From a virus, in the IMG/VR virus record IMGVR_UViG_3300024259_000016, positions 50,060 to 114,059 of that record: DNA of 64,000 nt; one strand, 5' to 3'. The stretch's first letter is position 1. Every line of letters begins with the position of its first letter. Shown here piece after piece: positions 15,248 to 24,300 of this stretch. Both the position numbers and the translations under genes were made by a program. The notes beneath the pieces were generated by a model. It had not been told where the DNA came from, ran no database searches, and worked only from the letters and a program-made list of their open reading frames with translations.

Positions 15248-15678
15248 TATCTGCGCCTGCGCGGCCTGTACTGCCCGCGGCTGTTCTTCTCCACGAGCGC
15301 GTCCATTTTGATGTTCATCTTACTGCGCCACAGATCGGCCTTGTGGCTCTCGTCTTTGATCAACCCTTTTACCTCAGCCACATCGTCCTTGTGATTCTCC
15401 CGGGTGACGTAGGATTCAAGGGCGTTGGTGATGGTCGGGTGGGATTCCTCAATTGGTGGGGCCCTGTGGGCGGTCATCGCTGCGGCGTCTTTCTTCTCCA
15501 CCGCATCATCAAACCACTTCTGCCCAGCGATAAACCAACCCAGGACAAGGACGCCGCTGAACAGGAGCGACCCCAGGAGTTTGATTGTTACCTGTTGTCC
15601 ATAGAACCCAGGTCCGGGTGTGGGGGGAAGTGGCTGGGCGTTTACCTGACTAACTTCTTCCATTTCGTCCTTCTCCAT
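15247..15678 (-). CDS. Single-span membrane protein, spanin-like
   Basis: 143 residues with a proline-rich start, one transmembrane helix (LLGSLLFSGVLVLGWFIAG, about 34-52), then a charged, probably coiled-coil domain and a very basic end (YRPRRRR). The layout fits an inner-membrane spanin, and it abuts the transglycosylase and holin genes. No direct motif proves it. Confidence 0.5.
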   Translation of the reverse strand: MEKDEMEEVSQVNAQPLPPTPGPGFYGQQVTIKLLGSLLFSGVLVLGWFIAGQKWFDDAVEKKDAAAMTAHRAPPIEESHPTITNALESYVTRENHKDDVAEVKGLIKDESHKADLWRSKMNIKMDALVEKNSRGQYRPRRRR

Positions 15679-15744
15679 GCGCCCTCCTGGCGCCGCCCGC
15701 AGTGACTGCGCCGTCCCGGGCGCGGTGCCGCACTCTCGCCCTTG

Positions 15745-15972
15745 CTACTGGATCTCCCACGCCTCGTCAAACCCGGGGTAGTCCTTGGTCCTGGTGGGTG
15801 GCCTGAACGTTGAATGGGTCTCGTTTCCATCCACCACCACGGCATAGATCCACCCATCCTCTGGTGCTGCAACAGGAGGGGTTCCGCGCACGTCGCCCTT
15901 TTTGCAGACCTCGTACTTGGTGGACCGCTTGAATTTCTTCCCGGTCGTTCGCCTCTTCAGTTTCTTTGCCAT
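15745..15972 (-). CDS. Hypothetical basic protein, 75 aa
   Basis: Starts MAKKLKRRTTGKKFKRSTKYEV after AGGGGAACCC. A lysine/arginine-rich arm leads into a small beta-rich domain (GWIYAVVVDGNETHSTF). It lies between fibre and lysis genes. Function unknown. Confidence 0.55.
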   Translation of the reverse strand: MAKKLKRRTTGKKFKRSTKYEVCKKGDVRGTPPVAAPEDGWIYAVVVDGNETHSTFRPPTRTKDYPGFDEAWEIQ

Positions 15973-15981
15973 TGGGTTCCC

Positions 15982-17244
15982 CTACAGATTGGCCAGATAC
16001 AGACCGCGAGTCTCGCAGGTCACGGTTCCTGACCCGGTCGCGTTCAGGCACTTGAAGATTACCGACGGATTGATGTTCATGTCTGCCACGGCGACGGTCT
16101 TGGCCGTGGTGTGGACAGCCCACCCGGTAGCCCCTGGAAGCCCAGGATTAGAGCCGGCTGCGTTTCCTGAGTAGAATGCCTTAACCACTCCAGAGATTGG
16201 GTCGTAAATCATTCCAATCCAGAATGAATCATCGATGGTCGCGTTGGATAGCGTTGTGGTGTCCCCGTTCTCGGTGATAGTAAGCTTCCACGCGCCACCA
16301 GTCCGCTCCTGGAGAACGCCGACGTATTTGGCGAGACCGACAGGGGCAACGTACATCGCGAAGTATGTATCGTTTGCTGATCCGAGTTGCGTGACGTGGC
16401 ACCAGCACGCAACGGGCCGCGTTGGGATGGATAGTTGCAATTCAGGTGCCGCCGCTGCTCCGTGAGTATGCGCCCATGTGTACTTGGAACCGTCGGCGGT
16501 GATGGTGTAGCCGCTGCCAACCTGCTGAGTCCATGCCGTGACGATCGGGTTGGCGGTGCAGTCGTCGGAGATGCCCTGTTTGGCTACGCCGCCGTCCAGG
16601 ATGATTGTGCCCTGGTCGGTGTTGAACGGGGCGGCGGGGGCCTGAACCGCCGTGTCCGCCGTGGCCCCCTGCGCAGCCGTAGCGAAAAACCCCTCGCTCC
16701 TCAACGCAGCGTTGCCGAGTGCCACGGCTGCCACCCCCCCGGCGGAAGTTTTCAGGTATCCGGACAGCCCCGTGGTATCGATCTTGTCGTGCAGCACACC
16801 CTCGGCGAGTTGGCCGGTTCCGTCCAGGGAGGCGTACCCGCCGGCAGCACCCTTGTTGGCCGTGTCTTCGATGACCCCAGTTGTGCCATGGGTAGTAGTG
16901 AGTGCAGCATGGACCGAGACGGCGTTGGCCAACTCAGCCGCTGTTGTCACCGTGACCCCGATGATCGCTTCGAGCTTGCCCTCTGAATTGAGATCAGCGG
17001 TAGTCAGGAAAGCGGCAATCGCTGCGCCCAGTTCCGCTGTGGAGGTGAGGGTGACACCAGTGATCGCCTCAAGCTTGCCCTCTGTGTCTAGATCTGTACT
17101 TTGGAGGTACGGGATCAAGGCAGCCACCAGCTCGGCGTTGGAGGCCATGGCCTCACCAACAGCTGTCTCGAGTTGTGCCTGAGAAGTGATGGTTGTCCCC
17201 CCACCCCCTCTGCCCCTGCTGAATCCGCCATCGTAATCGGCCAT
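15982..17244 (-). CDS. Tail fibre or receptor-binding protein with lectin-like C-terminus
   Basis: 420 residues. After a glycine-rich start, two repeats of about 35 residues occur (TEGKLEAITGVTLTSTAELG, then SEGKLEAIIGVTVTTAAELA), as in fibre shafts. The middle (AAGGYASLDGTGQLAEGVL) is a common fibre linker. Residues about 210-420 are beta-rich and resemble a concanavalin/LamG-like domain, comparable to the C-terminus of 55104-56906. GGGAGATTCTG precedes the ATG. It would bind the host surface. Confidence 0.75.
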   Translation of the reverse strand: MADYDGGFSRGRGGGGTTITSQAQLETAVGEAMASNAELVAALIPYLQSTDLDTEGKLEAITGVTLTSTAELGAAIAAFLTTADLNSEGKLEAIIGVTVTTAAELANAVSVHAALTTTHGTTGVIEDTANKGAAGGYASLDGTGQLAEGVLHDKIDTTGLSGYLKTSAGGVAAVALGNAALRSEGFFATAAQGATADTAVQAPAAPFNTDQGTIILDGGVAKQGISDDCTANPIVTAWTQQVGSGYTITADGSKYTWAHTHGAAAAPELQLSIPTRPVACWCHVTQLGSANDTYFAMYVAPVGLAKYVGVLQERTGGAWKLTITENGDTTTLSNATIDDSFWIGMIYDPISGVVKAFYSGNAAGSNPGLPGATGWAVHTTAKTVAVADMNINPSVIFKCLNATGSGTVTCETRGLYLANL

Positions 17245-17262
17245 CAGAATCTCCCTATACTG

Positions 17263-17631
17263 CTATCCGTGGTTCAAGTAGAACTCAATGTTGGCCACAT
17301 TGGCAGGACCAACCAAACCCAAGTGGGTGCACCGGGGTGACAGCAGGAAGCCTCGTTCGTATCTCTGTGCCGGCGCTGGGGAATCCCACCCAACTCGCAG
17401 GGCCCACTTCCCGTTGAGGTAGGCGTACAGCTCCAAGGCTTTGGCACCGGCCACAGCCACATCGTAGCCGACTGAGCCTCCGTCGTAGATGGCCTTCTGC
17501 TTCGGGAGCTCCACGACGTGCGTCAGGCTGGCGGGGAACGCCTCGGTCAGCAGGGCTGCGTAGTTGACATGCATCTGGGCCTGCGCCAAGACGATGATGG
17601 AACCATGAGGGTACAAGACATTTCCGGGCAT
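17263..17631 (-). CDS. Probable virion-associated protein, 122 aa
   Basis: Starts MPGNVLYPHGSIIVLAQAQMHVNY; mostly beta, ending ANVANIEFYLNHG. It is directly upstream of the fibre gene in the same unit and downstream of the regulatory element at 17744-17763. It may be a fibre accessory or decoration protein. No family recognised. Confidence 0.55.
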   Translation of the reverse strand: MPGNVLYPHGSIIVLAQAQMHVNYAALLTEAFPASLTHVVELPKQKAIYDGGSVGYDVAVAGAKALELYAYLNGKWALRVGWDSPAPAQRYERGFLLSPRCTHLGLVGPANVANIEFYLNHG

Positions 17632-17743
17632 GGCGGTGACAGCCTCCGGTGAGGGGTTCAGTAGATATTGCTACCTACAGTAGCGCGGGGGGTGGGGCTG
17701 GGGCAAGGACTACGGGATGGGGGGTGTGACAGAGTGTGTCGCC

Positions 17744-17763
17744 GGTGTGCCAGAATGTGTCAG
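17744..17763 (-). promoter_or_regulatory. CTGACA plus CTGGCAC element before the fibre and lysis genes
   Basis: On the minus strand CTGACA starts at 17763 and CTGGCACACC at 17753, 10 bp later, matching the spacing seen at 6005, 10801 and 29238. It lies in the 128-bp gap 17632-17759 between the methyltransferase and fibre genes, so the fibre-lysis genes may have their own promoter. Confidence 0.5.
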
Positions 17764-18335
17764 GCAGCAGGTTTGTGGGCCATCAGGTTCAAGGAGATGT
17801 TTTCCTGGCAGGCATAATCTTGACCCTGCCAGATCGCAGGAATGGATACTGCGTCCCAGGTTTGTATGTCGATGAAGTCTGCTTGGAGGAGGACCTTGGC
17901 TAGTTTCTCCCTTGTGAAGCACCACTTGTGACGGTCCCAGTCAGGGGTTGTGGATAGGCAAGGCCCAAACAAGGGATAGTCAGGCTCCGGGCCAAAGTAT
18001 TCCGGGTCTTCAGGGGAGGTGAGAACACAGCCCAGGAGGACCTTCCTGAGATCAGGGACAGCAAGCCTGAGGATCCCCCCGGGGATCAAGGCCTGTCGTA
18101 GTTTGACCAGCAGAGCCGGAGCCAGATCCGGATATACATGCTCGAGGACATGACTCATGTAGATCTCAGAGAAGTGCCCGAGGGGTAGGTCATCAGCCAT
18201 GATGTCCACTGCGAATCCTGCAGGGGACTGGCTGAGTCGTCCATCCGTATTGGTATATCCGACCAGGTCTTTACCCCCGCACCCGAGCTGGAGCTTGCTG
18301 CCCCGGAGAACCTGATTGAGTCTCGACGGAGGCAT
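17760..18335 (-). CDS. Class I SAM-dependent methyltransferase
   Basis: 191 residues. KLQLGCGGKDLVGYTNTD at about 15-32 is the AdoMet-binding motif I with its acidic strand end. YMSHVLEHVYP and LRQALIPGGILRLAVPDL fit the motif II/III region of the Methyltransf_11 group. Its position in a glycosyltransferase cassette suggests a sugar or small-molecule substrate. It overlaps the upstream methyltransferase by one base. Confidence 0.8.
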   Translation of the reverse strand: MPPSRLNQVLRGSKLQLGCGGKDLVGYTNTDGRLSQSPAGFAVDIMADDLPLGHFSEIYMSHVLEHVYPDLAPALLVKLRQALIPGGILRLAVPDLRKVLLGCVLTSPEDPEYFGPEPDYPLFGPCLSTTPDWDRHKWCFTREKLAKVLLQADFIDIQTWDAVSIPAIWQGQDYACQENISLNLMAHKPAA

Positions 18336-19291
18336 TACCGTTGGGGGATGCGCTGGTGCATGACGTCGAGAATGTCTGTTCGGGCGAAGCCGGCAGCTCC
18401 TGATGCGACGAGGGAGGGGACTTTGTCCTCAGCGGAACCGATGAACCAGCCGCGGCCGTCAAGTAGGTCCATCTGCTGGCAGTTTTTGAATCCGACCTCC
18501 TGCATGATCTGAAGCCAGGTGTTGCCGGTCGGGATCCACCAGTTCCAACCTACCTGGGAGGGCCCCCGGTACTGAGCGTGGGGGTAGAACTTGTCAGGCA
18601 GGGTCATCGTCTCGAACAACAGCACCCCGCCTGGGCGGAGCATGAGACGGAGGATGGCCAGGGCGCACGCTGGGTCTGAGCAGTGGTAAAGCACTCCCGG
18701 ACAGTAGATGACGTCGTAGGTGGCCGACGGGTCCAGCAGGGATGCCTTGGGCATGTCGTACAGGCTGCAGCCGTAGACATTGTCACCCCGGATAGAAAAG
18801 ACCTCCTTGTGGCGTTTGGACCAGCTTGCAAAAACCGGGACCTCTTCGACCACATCGACTTCAGCCGCCCCGAAGCCATCGAGGAGCATGACCTCGTAGC
18901 CGCACCAGGCCCCCACTACGCAGCATCTATGGCCCTGGGACAGGGCACGTAGGTCAATCCCGGTCTCTCTGAGCCTGGCCGCATTCAAGAGTCCCCGGGT
19001 GTGACGGGCACCGGCCGCACCTTGGGGGCCCATGGCGCCGATTACCTGAAGGCCTTCTCCGTAGTCATGGTCCTGGTCCCAGGCGTAGCAGTCCAGGGCC
19101 GTTCCCTGGTTAGCCGCCCAGGTCTTGACCCATACATCGGTTGGGTTCTGGTCCACGAAGTCAGAGACTTCCTGTTTGAAAGCTTGGGCTTGTGCATCAC
19201 CGTGTAAGTCCCGGATCCGCTGCAGGGAATACCCCCCCATGATCTCCTGCTCGATGGCCACTCCTACTTCGTTCAGACTTCCTTGTCTCAT
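18335..19291 (-). CDS. SAM-dependent methyltransferase
   Basis: 318 residues. The N-terminal 110 residues are helical and unknown. GHRCCVVGAWCGYEVMLLDG occupies the motif I position, though it differs from the usual GxGxG. YDVIYCPGVLYHCSDPACAL and LRPGGVLLFETMTL are typical of class I methyltransferases of the CmoB/Methyltransf_31 kind. GYEVMLLDG and AAEVDVVEEV resemble the sugar-methylating relatives. Substrate unknown; cassette context suggests a glycan. Confidence 0.75.
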   Translation of the reverse strand: MRQGSLNEVGVAIEQEIMGGYSLQRIRDLHGDAQAQAFKQEVSDFVDQNPTDVWVKTWAANQGTALDCYAWDQDHDYGEGLQVIGAMGPQGAAGARHTRGLLNAARLRETGIDLRALSQGHRCCVVGAWCGYEVMLLDGFGAAEVDVVEEVPVFASWSKRHKEVFSIRGDNVYGCSLYDMPKASLLDPSATYDVIYCPGVLYHCSDPACALAILRLMLRPGGVLLFETMTLPDKFYPHAQYRGPSQVGWNWWIPTGNTWLQIMQEVGFKNCQQMDLLDGRGWFIGSAEDKVPSLVASGAAGFARTDILDVMHQRIPQR

Positions 19292-19317
19292 TGCCTTGCT
19301 CCTCGATTATGGAGTTG

Positions 19318-20061
19318 TCAGTTCTTGATCCAAAAAACAGGTCCCCCACCTTCGGGGATCGGGATGATCTCTGGGTCCTCTTGCCGTATCTCGAGGTATT
19401 CCTCGATGGCCTTACGACAGCCCCGCAATGCGTAGTCGTCGATGATGACAATCCCACCAGACTGGACCAAGTCGATGAGGGGCCAACACGCCTTGGTTGA
19501 CTCATACAGATCTCCATCAAGCCTGAGCAGGGCGATCTGACGAATTGGGGGGTGGCCGATTTTATCCCCCGAGTGGATGGCCTCACGTATGGTTTGCTGA
19601 AACCACCCCTCGTACAGTGTGAATATCTGGGCAGGCATCCCCCTGGCCTCGAGGTTTTGATGCACCGCCGCCGCAGAGCATGCGCTGATACCAGAAGTCA
19701 CAAGGGCGCCATCCTTGCCATGGGAGAACAAGGTGTTGTCAATGTTGTCTGTGTCTTCCGGTCCCGCATGAGGGATCCCTTCGAAGCTGTCAAGCAGGTG
19801 AAAGTGGTGCTGAGGACTCGGTCCGGCTCCGGCGCCGCGCCACATGGCGATGACCTGTCCACCTGCGAACACACCGCACTCCACGATGTCACCAGCAATA
19901 CGGTGAGCAGCAACATGCCGGGCCAGTGCCCAGGAGGATAAGAGGGTGGGTCTGGTAGACAGACACAGGGGGCCGACGTTGGAGATGAGCCAGTTCTGTT
20001 CCTCCTCAGGAGGCCAGTTGTCAGAGAGGATCGAGGGCAGCTCTTTTGAATTAGAATTCAT
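19318..20061 (-). CDS. TylF/MycF-like macrocin O-methyltransferase
   Basis: About 247 residues from MNSNSKEL (AAGG 7 bases ahead; an alternative ATG at 20082 has no close ribosome site). The blocks GDIVECGVFAGGQ, HLLDSFEGIP, LLRLDGDLYESTK and GGIVIIDDYALRGCRKAI are signatures of the TylF family, which O-methylates sugars in antibiotics and surface glycans; the aspartates bind metal. It overlaps the sulfotransferase gene by 11 bases. Confidence 0.85.
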   Translation of the reverse strand: MNSNSKELPSILSDNWPPEEEQNWLISNVGPLCLSTRPTLLSSWALARHVAAHRIAGDIVECGVFAGGQVIAMWRGAGAGPSPQHHFHLLDSFEGIPHAGPEDTDNIDNTLFSHGKDGALVTSGISACSAAAVHQNLEARGMPAQIFTLYEGWFQQTIREAIHSGDKIGHPPIRQIALLRLDGDLYESTKACWPLIDLVQSGGIVIIDDYALRGCRKAIEEYLEIRQEDPEIIPIPEGGGPVFWIKN

Positions 20062-20638
20062 AGTTTGCCTTGAGAAGTTCATCCCCAAAGAGTTCCTCCA
20101 CACGAAGGATCATCTTCGGTTCAGTGTAATAAGACCGATACCCTGGTCGACGGGTGGACCTATTAATATGGGGGAGGGCAGGCATGTCGGTACCAGCCAG
20201 CTCACAAAATGCCTTCAGGTCATTGGCGAGGATTTCAAATCGGAGAATTTTGTCAACGATGCAGGTCCCTTGCACATCCATGAGGAATTCGTGCATGTGC
20301 AATGGGCGACTGGTTGTACTCCCTGTTGATTCTGGTTCAGACAGCCAATGGGTTGGGCATCCATGGGTGACCCAGGCTTCAAAAGAGAGATGCTGATAGA
20401 TGTGGGGCGCAATGTTGGCACCCCGGCAAAAGTGGTAGAAAGAGACCAGTCGGTCGAAGGGGTTACGGATGATCGAGAAGGACAAGCCTTCTCTCCAGGT
20501 TTTCTCCCCAACCCTGTCGCGTATGGTCCGTGCTGGGAGATGATTGTGAGTTTCATCTACCAGACCTTGAAATGCTTGATAGATGCTTCGTGTCCCGGTC
20601 CTGGGGATGGAGACGAAGAACAGTTTTGGAGGACTCAT
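20051..20638 (-). CDS. Sulfotransferase
   Basis: About 195 residues from MSPPKLFFV. FFVSIPRTGTRSIYQAF is the 5'-phosphosulfate loop (PxTGT) that binds PAPS, and SIIRNPFDRLVSFYHF is the 3'-phosphate motif (RxP...S). Together they identify a sulfotransferase of the kind that sulfates carbohydrates. The host must supply PAPS. It lies between glycosyltransferase and methyltransferase genes on the same strand. Confidence 0.85.
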   Translation of the reverse strand: MSPPKLFFVSIPRTGTRSIYQAFQGLVDETHNHLPARTIRDRVGEKTWREGLSFSIIRNPFDRLVSFYHFCRGANIAPHIYQHLSFEAWVTHGCPTHWLSEPESTGSTTSRPLHMHEFLMDVQGTCIVDKILRFEILANDLKAFCELAGTDMPALPHINRSTRRPGYRSYYTEPKMILRVEELFGDELLKANYEF

Positions 20639-20642
20639 ATTA

Positions 20643-21356
20643 TCAGATTCCTCTGATGTGCCACTGTCGAATGTCGTCCTGTGGGGTCGGGTAGGTTGAG
20701 CCATAGAGGAACGTGTTGGGAGGCAGGGGTTTGAGGCCCAGACGCTTGGCGAGTACTGTCATCGCAGGCATGTCATGGCGGTGACCTTGTACTCTCTCGT
20801 CGTCGCTGACAAAGCCCTGGGCCTTTCGCCAGGGCCCACACACTACTTCCGGATTCTGCATCATTTCACACATGCCCTTCAGGAAGGCATTCCCTGATGG
20901 ATGGCTGGGGTTAACCCCCCAGATTCCGCCAGCGACGATAGGCTCAGCCATAGCCTGTTCTCGAGTCCAACCAAAAACCTTGAGTGCCCGGTCACTCGTC
21001 CAGTGCCCCATACAGCCACTCTCCTGGACAAGATAGACTCCGGTGCGTTCCAGCTCCCTAAAGACGGGCTCCAACGACCTACCTGGCCAGACGGAGGAAT
21101 CCAGCCAGATGACCCCTGCTGGGGCCACATCTTTGTTTGCTTGGATAATGGTGGCAGCCTGATCTACGGCATAGGTTTTGAAGGCGTAAGGGAGTTGCTG
21201 GTGTGGGGGACAACCTGCGGGGAGAGTGTGTCTCCAGAGCATTTTCATGCCTCGGTAGTCCACACGGTCAAGTTCGAGACTCAACCGAGACACACCTGAA
21301 GCGTAGTTGCCGTTAACACCAATAGAGATGATGGCTCGATGACTGGGGGGAATCAT
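20643..21356 (-). CDS. Glycosyltransferase-like protein
   Basis: 237 residues. It opens MIPPSHRAIISIGVNGNYASG with a strand-loop as in GT-A enzymes. GVIWLDSSVWPGRSLEPVF occupies the position of the DxD-type metal site but as D-S-S, and WGVNPSHPSGNAFLKGM resembles the acceptor side of such folds. It probably adds a sugar using a nucleotide-sugar donor. It sits 6 bases downstream of the large glycosyltransferase. The fold assignment is by pattern only. Confidence 0.55.
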   Translation of the reverse strand: MIPPSHRAIISIGVNGNYASGVSRLSLELDRVDYRGMKMLWRHTLPAGCPPHQQLPYAFKTYAVDQAATIIQANKDVAPAGVIWLDSSVWPGRSLEPVFRELERTGVYLVQESGCMGHWTSDRALKVFGWTREQAMAEPIVAGGIWGVNPSHPSGNAFLKGMCEMMQNPEVVCGPWRKAQGFVSDDERVQGHRHDMPAMTVLAKRLGLKPLPPNTFLYGSTYPTPQDDIRQWHIRGI

Positions 21357-21362
21357 TAGTGT

Positions 21363-24300
21363 CTACTCCCTACCAAGGATGGTAGTTCCACGGTGATGGC
21401 GAACGATGGCGAGGAACATCTCTACGACAGCCTCCCAGGACCACCAACGATAGGCCAGAGCTTTTACGTCTCTGCGCATCTGCTCCTTGAGTTTGTCCAT
21501 CTCTGGATCCTGTCCGGGGGGCTTGGCCCATGTTTTGGCCAGGGCCAGAAGTTCGGAAGGCGTCCCCCAACACAAGGCATGCTTTCCGTCGACAATTCCC
21601 CAATGCTCTTGTCCCTTGAACCGTTGCAAGGCGATGCATGCACTGGCCGCCCCAAGTCTATTGAGGCGGTCCGAACTGTAAGCCGTTAGGTCCGGGGTAA
21701 TCGAGGCGTTCACACTCAGGGCCGCAAGGTTGTAGACTGCGGGACAAGCTGCTCGGGGAATTGAGCCGAGTGTTTGGTCTGGTGTCCAACCGCTGCCGAA
21801 GATGAAGATGCCCTGCGGGTCGTGATTGAAAAGGGCTTCGATGCTGGACGTTCGAAGGTCGTAGTCGTAGGTTCTGGACCCGATGAAAACCGACGACCCT
21901 TGGAGTACTTCTTGGCTGACCTTCATCGGGATTCGATCTGGATCTGTCTGGTCATCGATCCCGATGTCGTAACCCACCTGGAGGTACCCGGGATGAGGGA
22001 CTTCGTGCTGGGCAAGCATACGGCAGTAATCGATGTTGCTCTGGAGGCATAGGTCTGCGGCGCGGCCCGTGTCCAACATCCAACGGGTTGGCCGGGGATA
22101 CCATTCCTGTCGAACATCCCCATTCCATGTTGCGATGACAGCTCCTGGGGCGCACAACTTTCTGAGCTGCTGGATGAACTCCGCTGTCCCCAGGAATCCT
22201 TCATCGTCCTGAATCTGGTACCAGACCAATGTAGGCCGCAGCTGTCGTGCAGCCTCGAAGATCGCCTGAGCCCGAACCTTTGGGCCAGCTGCTGCAAGGT
22301 CTCCACGAAGCCGAAGAACCTCTACTGTTTTGCCTATACGGCCGAAGGCCTCACGTAGGCCGATCTGGAGCTCAGCCTCGTGGGCCAGGGGTAGAAGTAG
22401 GAGTCGCTCTTCAGGCCCTGCCGGAATAGGAGAACGCCTGGGCATCTTCCCTGGCTCCGGGACGAGAAGTCGGGGCCACCAATCCCCCGGTGGGGTTGCG
22501 TCCAGGCGGGTAACCAGTCTGTCCAAAGAACCATCCCCATGTTTGGGGCCATACGCTCTGACGTTCTTTCGTCGGAGTCCGTCAGGAACCTGGTGGTCGA
22601 TAGCCCGGATCTCCCCGGGAAAGTATTGTGCCCGACGTCCAGCTTTGACCAGTGCAGCTCCCTGCAAGGTGTCACCGGCGTATGTCCTATCGATACGATA
22701 TTGACTGTCCCCCCAGAAACCTCCGATGAGCGTGGCCACATCCTCCAAGGCATTCCGTCTGGTCAAGGCGATATTGGGGTGGGCCGACTCGTTGAGGATC
22801 GACCTGAGTGCACCGGTGTGGTGGGGGGCAATCCAGTTGTCCCCCCCATCCGTTGAAAACTCGAAGCATACCTGGTCCAAACCTGGATCTTGGTCCAGAC
22901 GATCTACTGCCTTACGTAGGGACCCCGGGACCAACTCCACATCGTCATTGGCTTGGAATACGTACTGCCCACAGCTTGCCTCGTAGGCGAGATTGAAGGC
23001 ATCAATAGCCCCGGTCAATCCGCCGTGGACCACCCTGCAATCAGGTTGTTCTTTGAGCCATTCCAGAGTCCCATCTGTACTGCCTCCGTCACTCAGGATG
23101 AACTCAAATGGGCATGGGTCCATAACCTTGAAGTCTGCCCGGATGCTCCGTACCATACGCTTGAGGCTCTCCAGCCTGTTATATGTCCCGGAGATGACGG
23201 AGATCCGGACAGGTCCTGGCTGGGTCGGTCCTTTGAAGATGAAGGGGAGGTGGGCCTGAGGGACACGTCCATCACCATCGAGAAAACCTGTGTACTCTTG
23301 CCGTCTCCTGAGTTGATCACGCTCCGTCAGAAGCTTACGCATCAATTCTGAATCTTCTGGGCTGCGACTCGGAACCTGATTTACCACAACAGGGATAGTT
23401 GCAGATCCTTCGGGGGCCGAAGGGGGGGGAACATGGTGGTGCGCTGGGCTCCCCCGGTGGGCTGCTATTCGAAGCGCCTCACCAAGACACTCCCGCCAGT
23501 TCGACATGACATGGTGCCAGGTCCATTTATTACGGATGGCTGCCGCGGCCCGGTCCGCCATGTCCTGCAGCTCTTGACGCGGCCTGCGCCTGAGGTCCTC
23601 GATGACCGCACACAGATGGTCGACGGTCCGTTCAGGGAGCAAACGGCCGAAGTCCTCATTGATGGCCAGCTGGGCTGAGCCCACCTTGGTGGAGGTAGGG
23701 ATGCAACCGCAGGACATACCCTCGAAGATCGGGAAGGGGCCCCCTCCCTCTCCCTTGGACATACAGACGATGACCCCGATCTGGTTGTAGAACTCGGGCA
23801 TCTTGTAATGAGGCCAGGCTTGTTGTCCAGGCTGGGCGGTTGAGCTGTCGAGGATTGCGTGGGGGACCTTACAACGTTCGACTGCCTCCCGAAACATCCC
23901 TAGTCCCTTGTAGTCCTCCATGCCACCGACGGCTGGATTCATCCGTTGGCTGTTGCCCGTCCACCCGAAGACCAGGTCCCCTTTTGGTAGGGGGGTCTGG
24001 GCAAACAGGTCCGGATTGACACCGTTTGGAGTCACGATGATTGGGGGGAGGGCCTGCCCCTTGGCGAGCCTGACGATGTCATCCCGGACCATCTCGTTCC
24101 CGACTGCCAGGATGTCTGTGCAGCGCAACGTAGCCAAGAACTTGGGGCTGAGTCTCCCATTCGGGCCAAGGAAACTCATATGGTCGTCCACGCAAGACAC
24201 CACGGCACCGGGTCGCATAACCGATTTGAGCCTGGGGGTATCGAAGTGCCACAACGAGATCAGGACGCTGTCTGGTTCCACCCTCTTGTCCATGTCTCGG

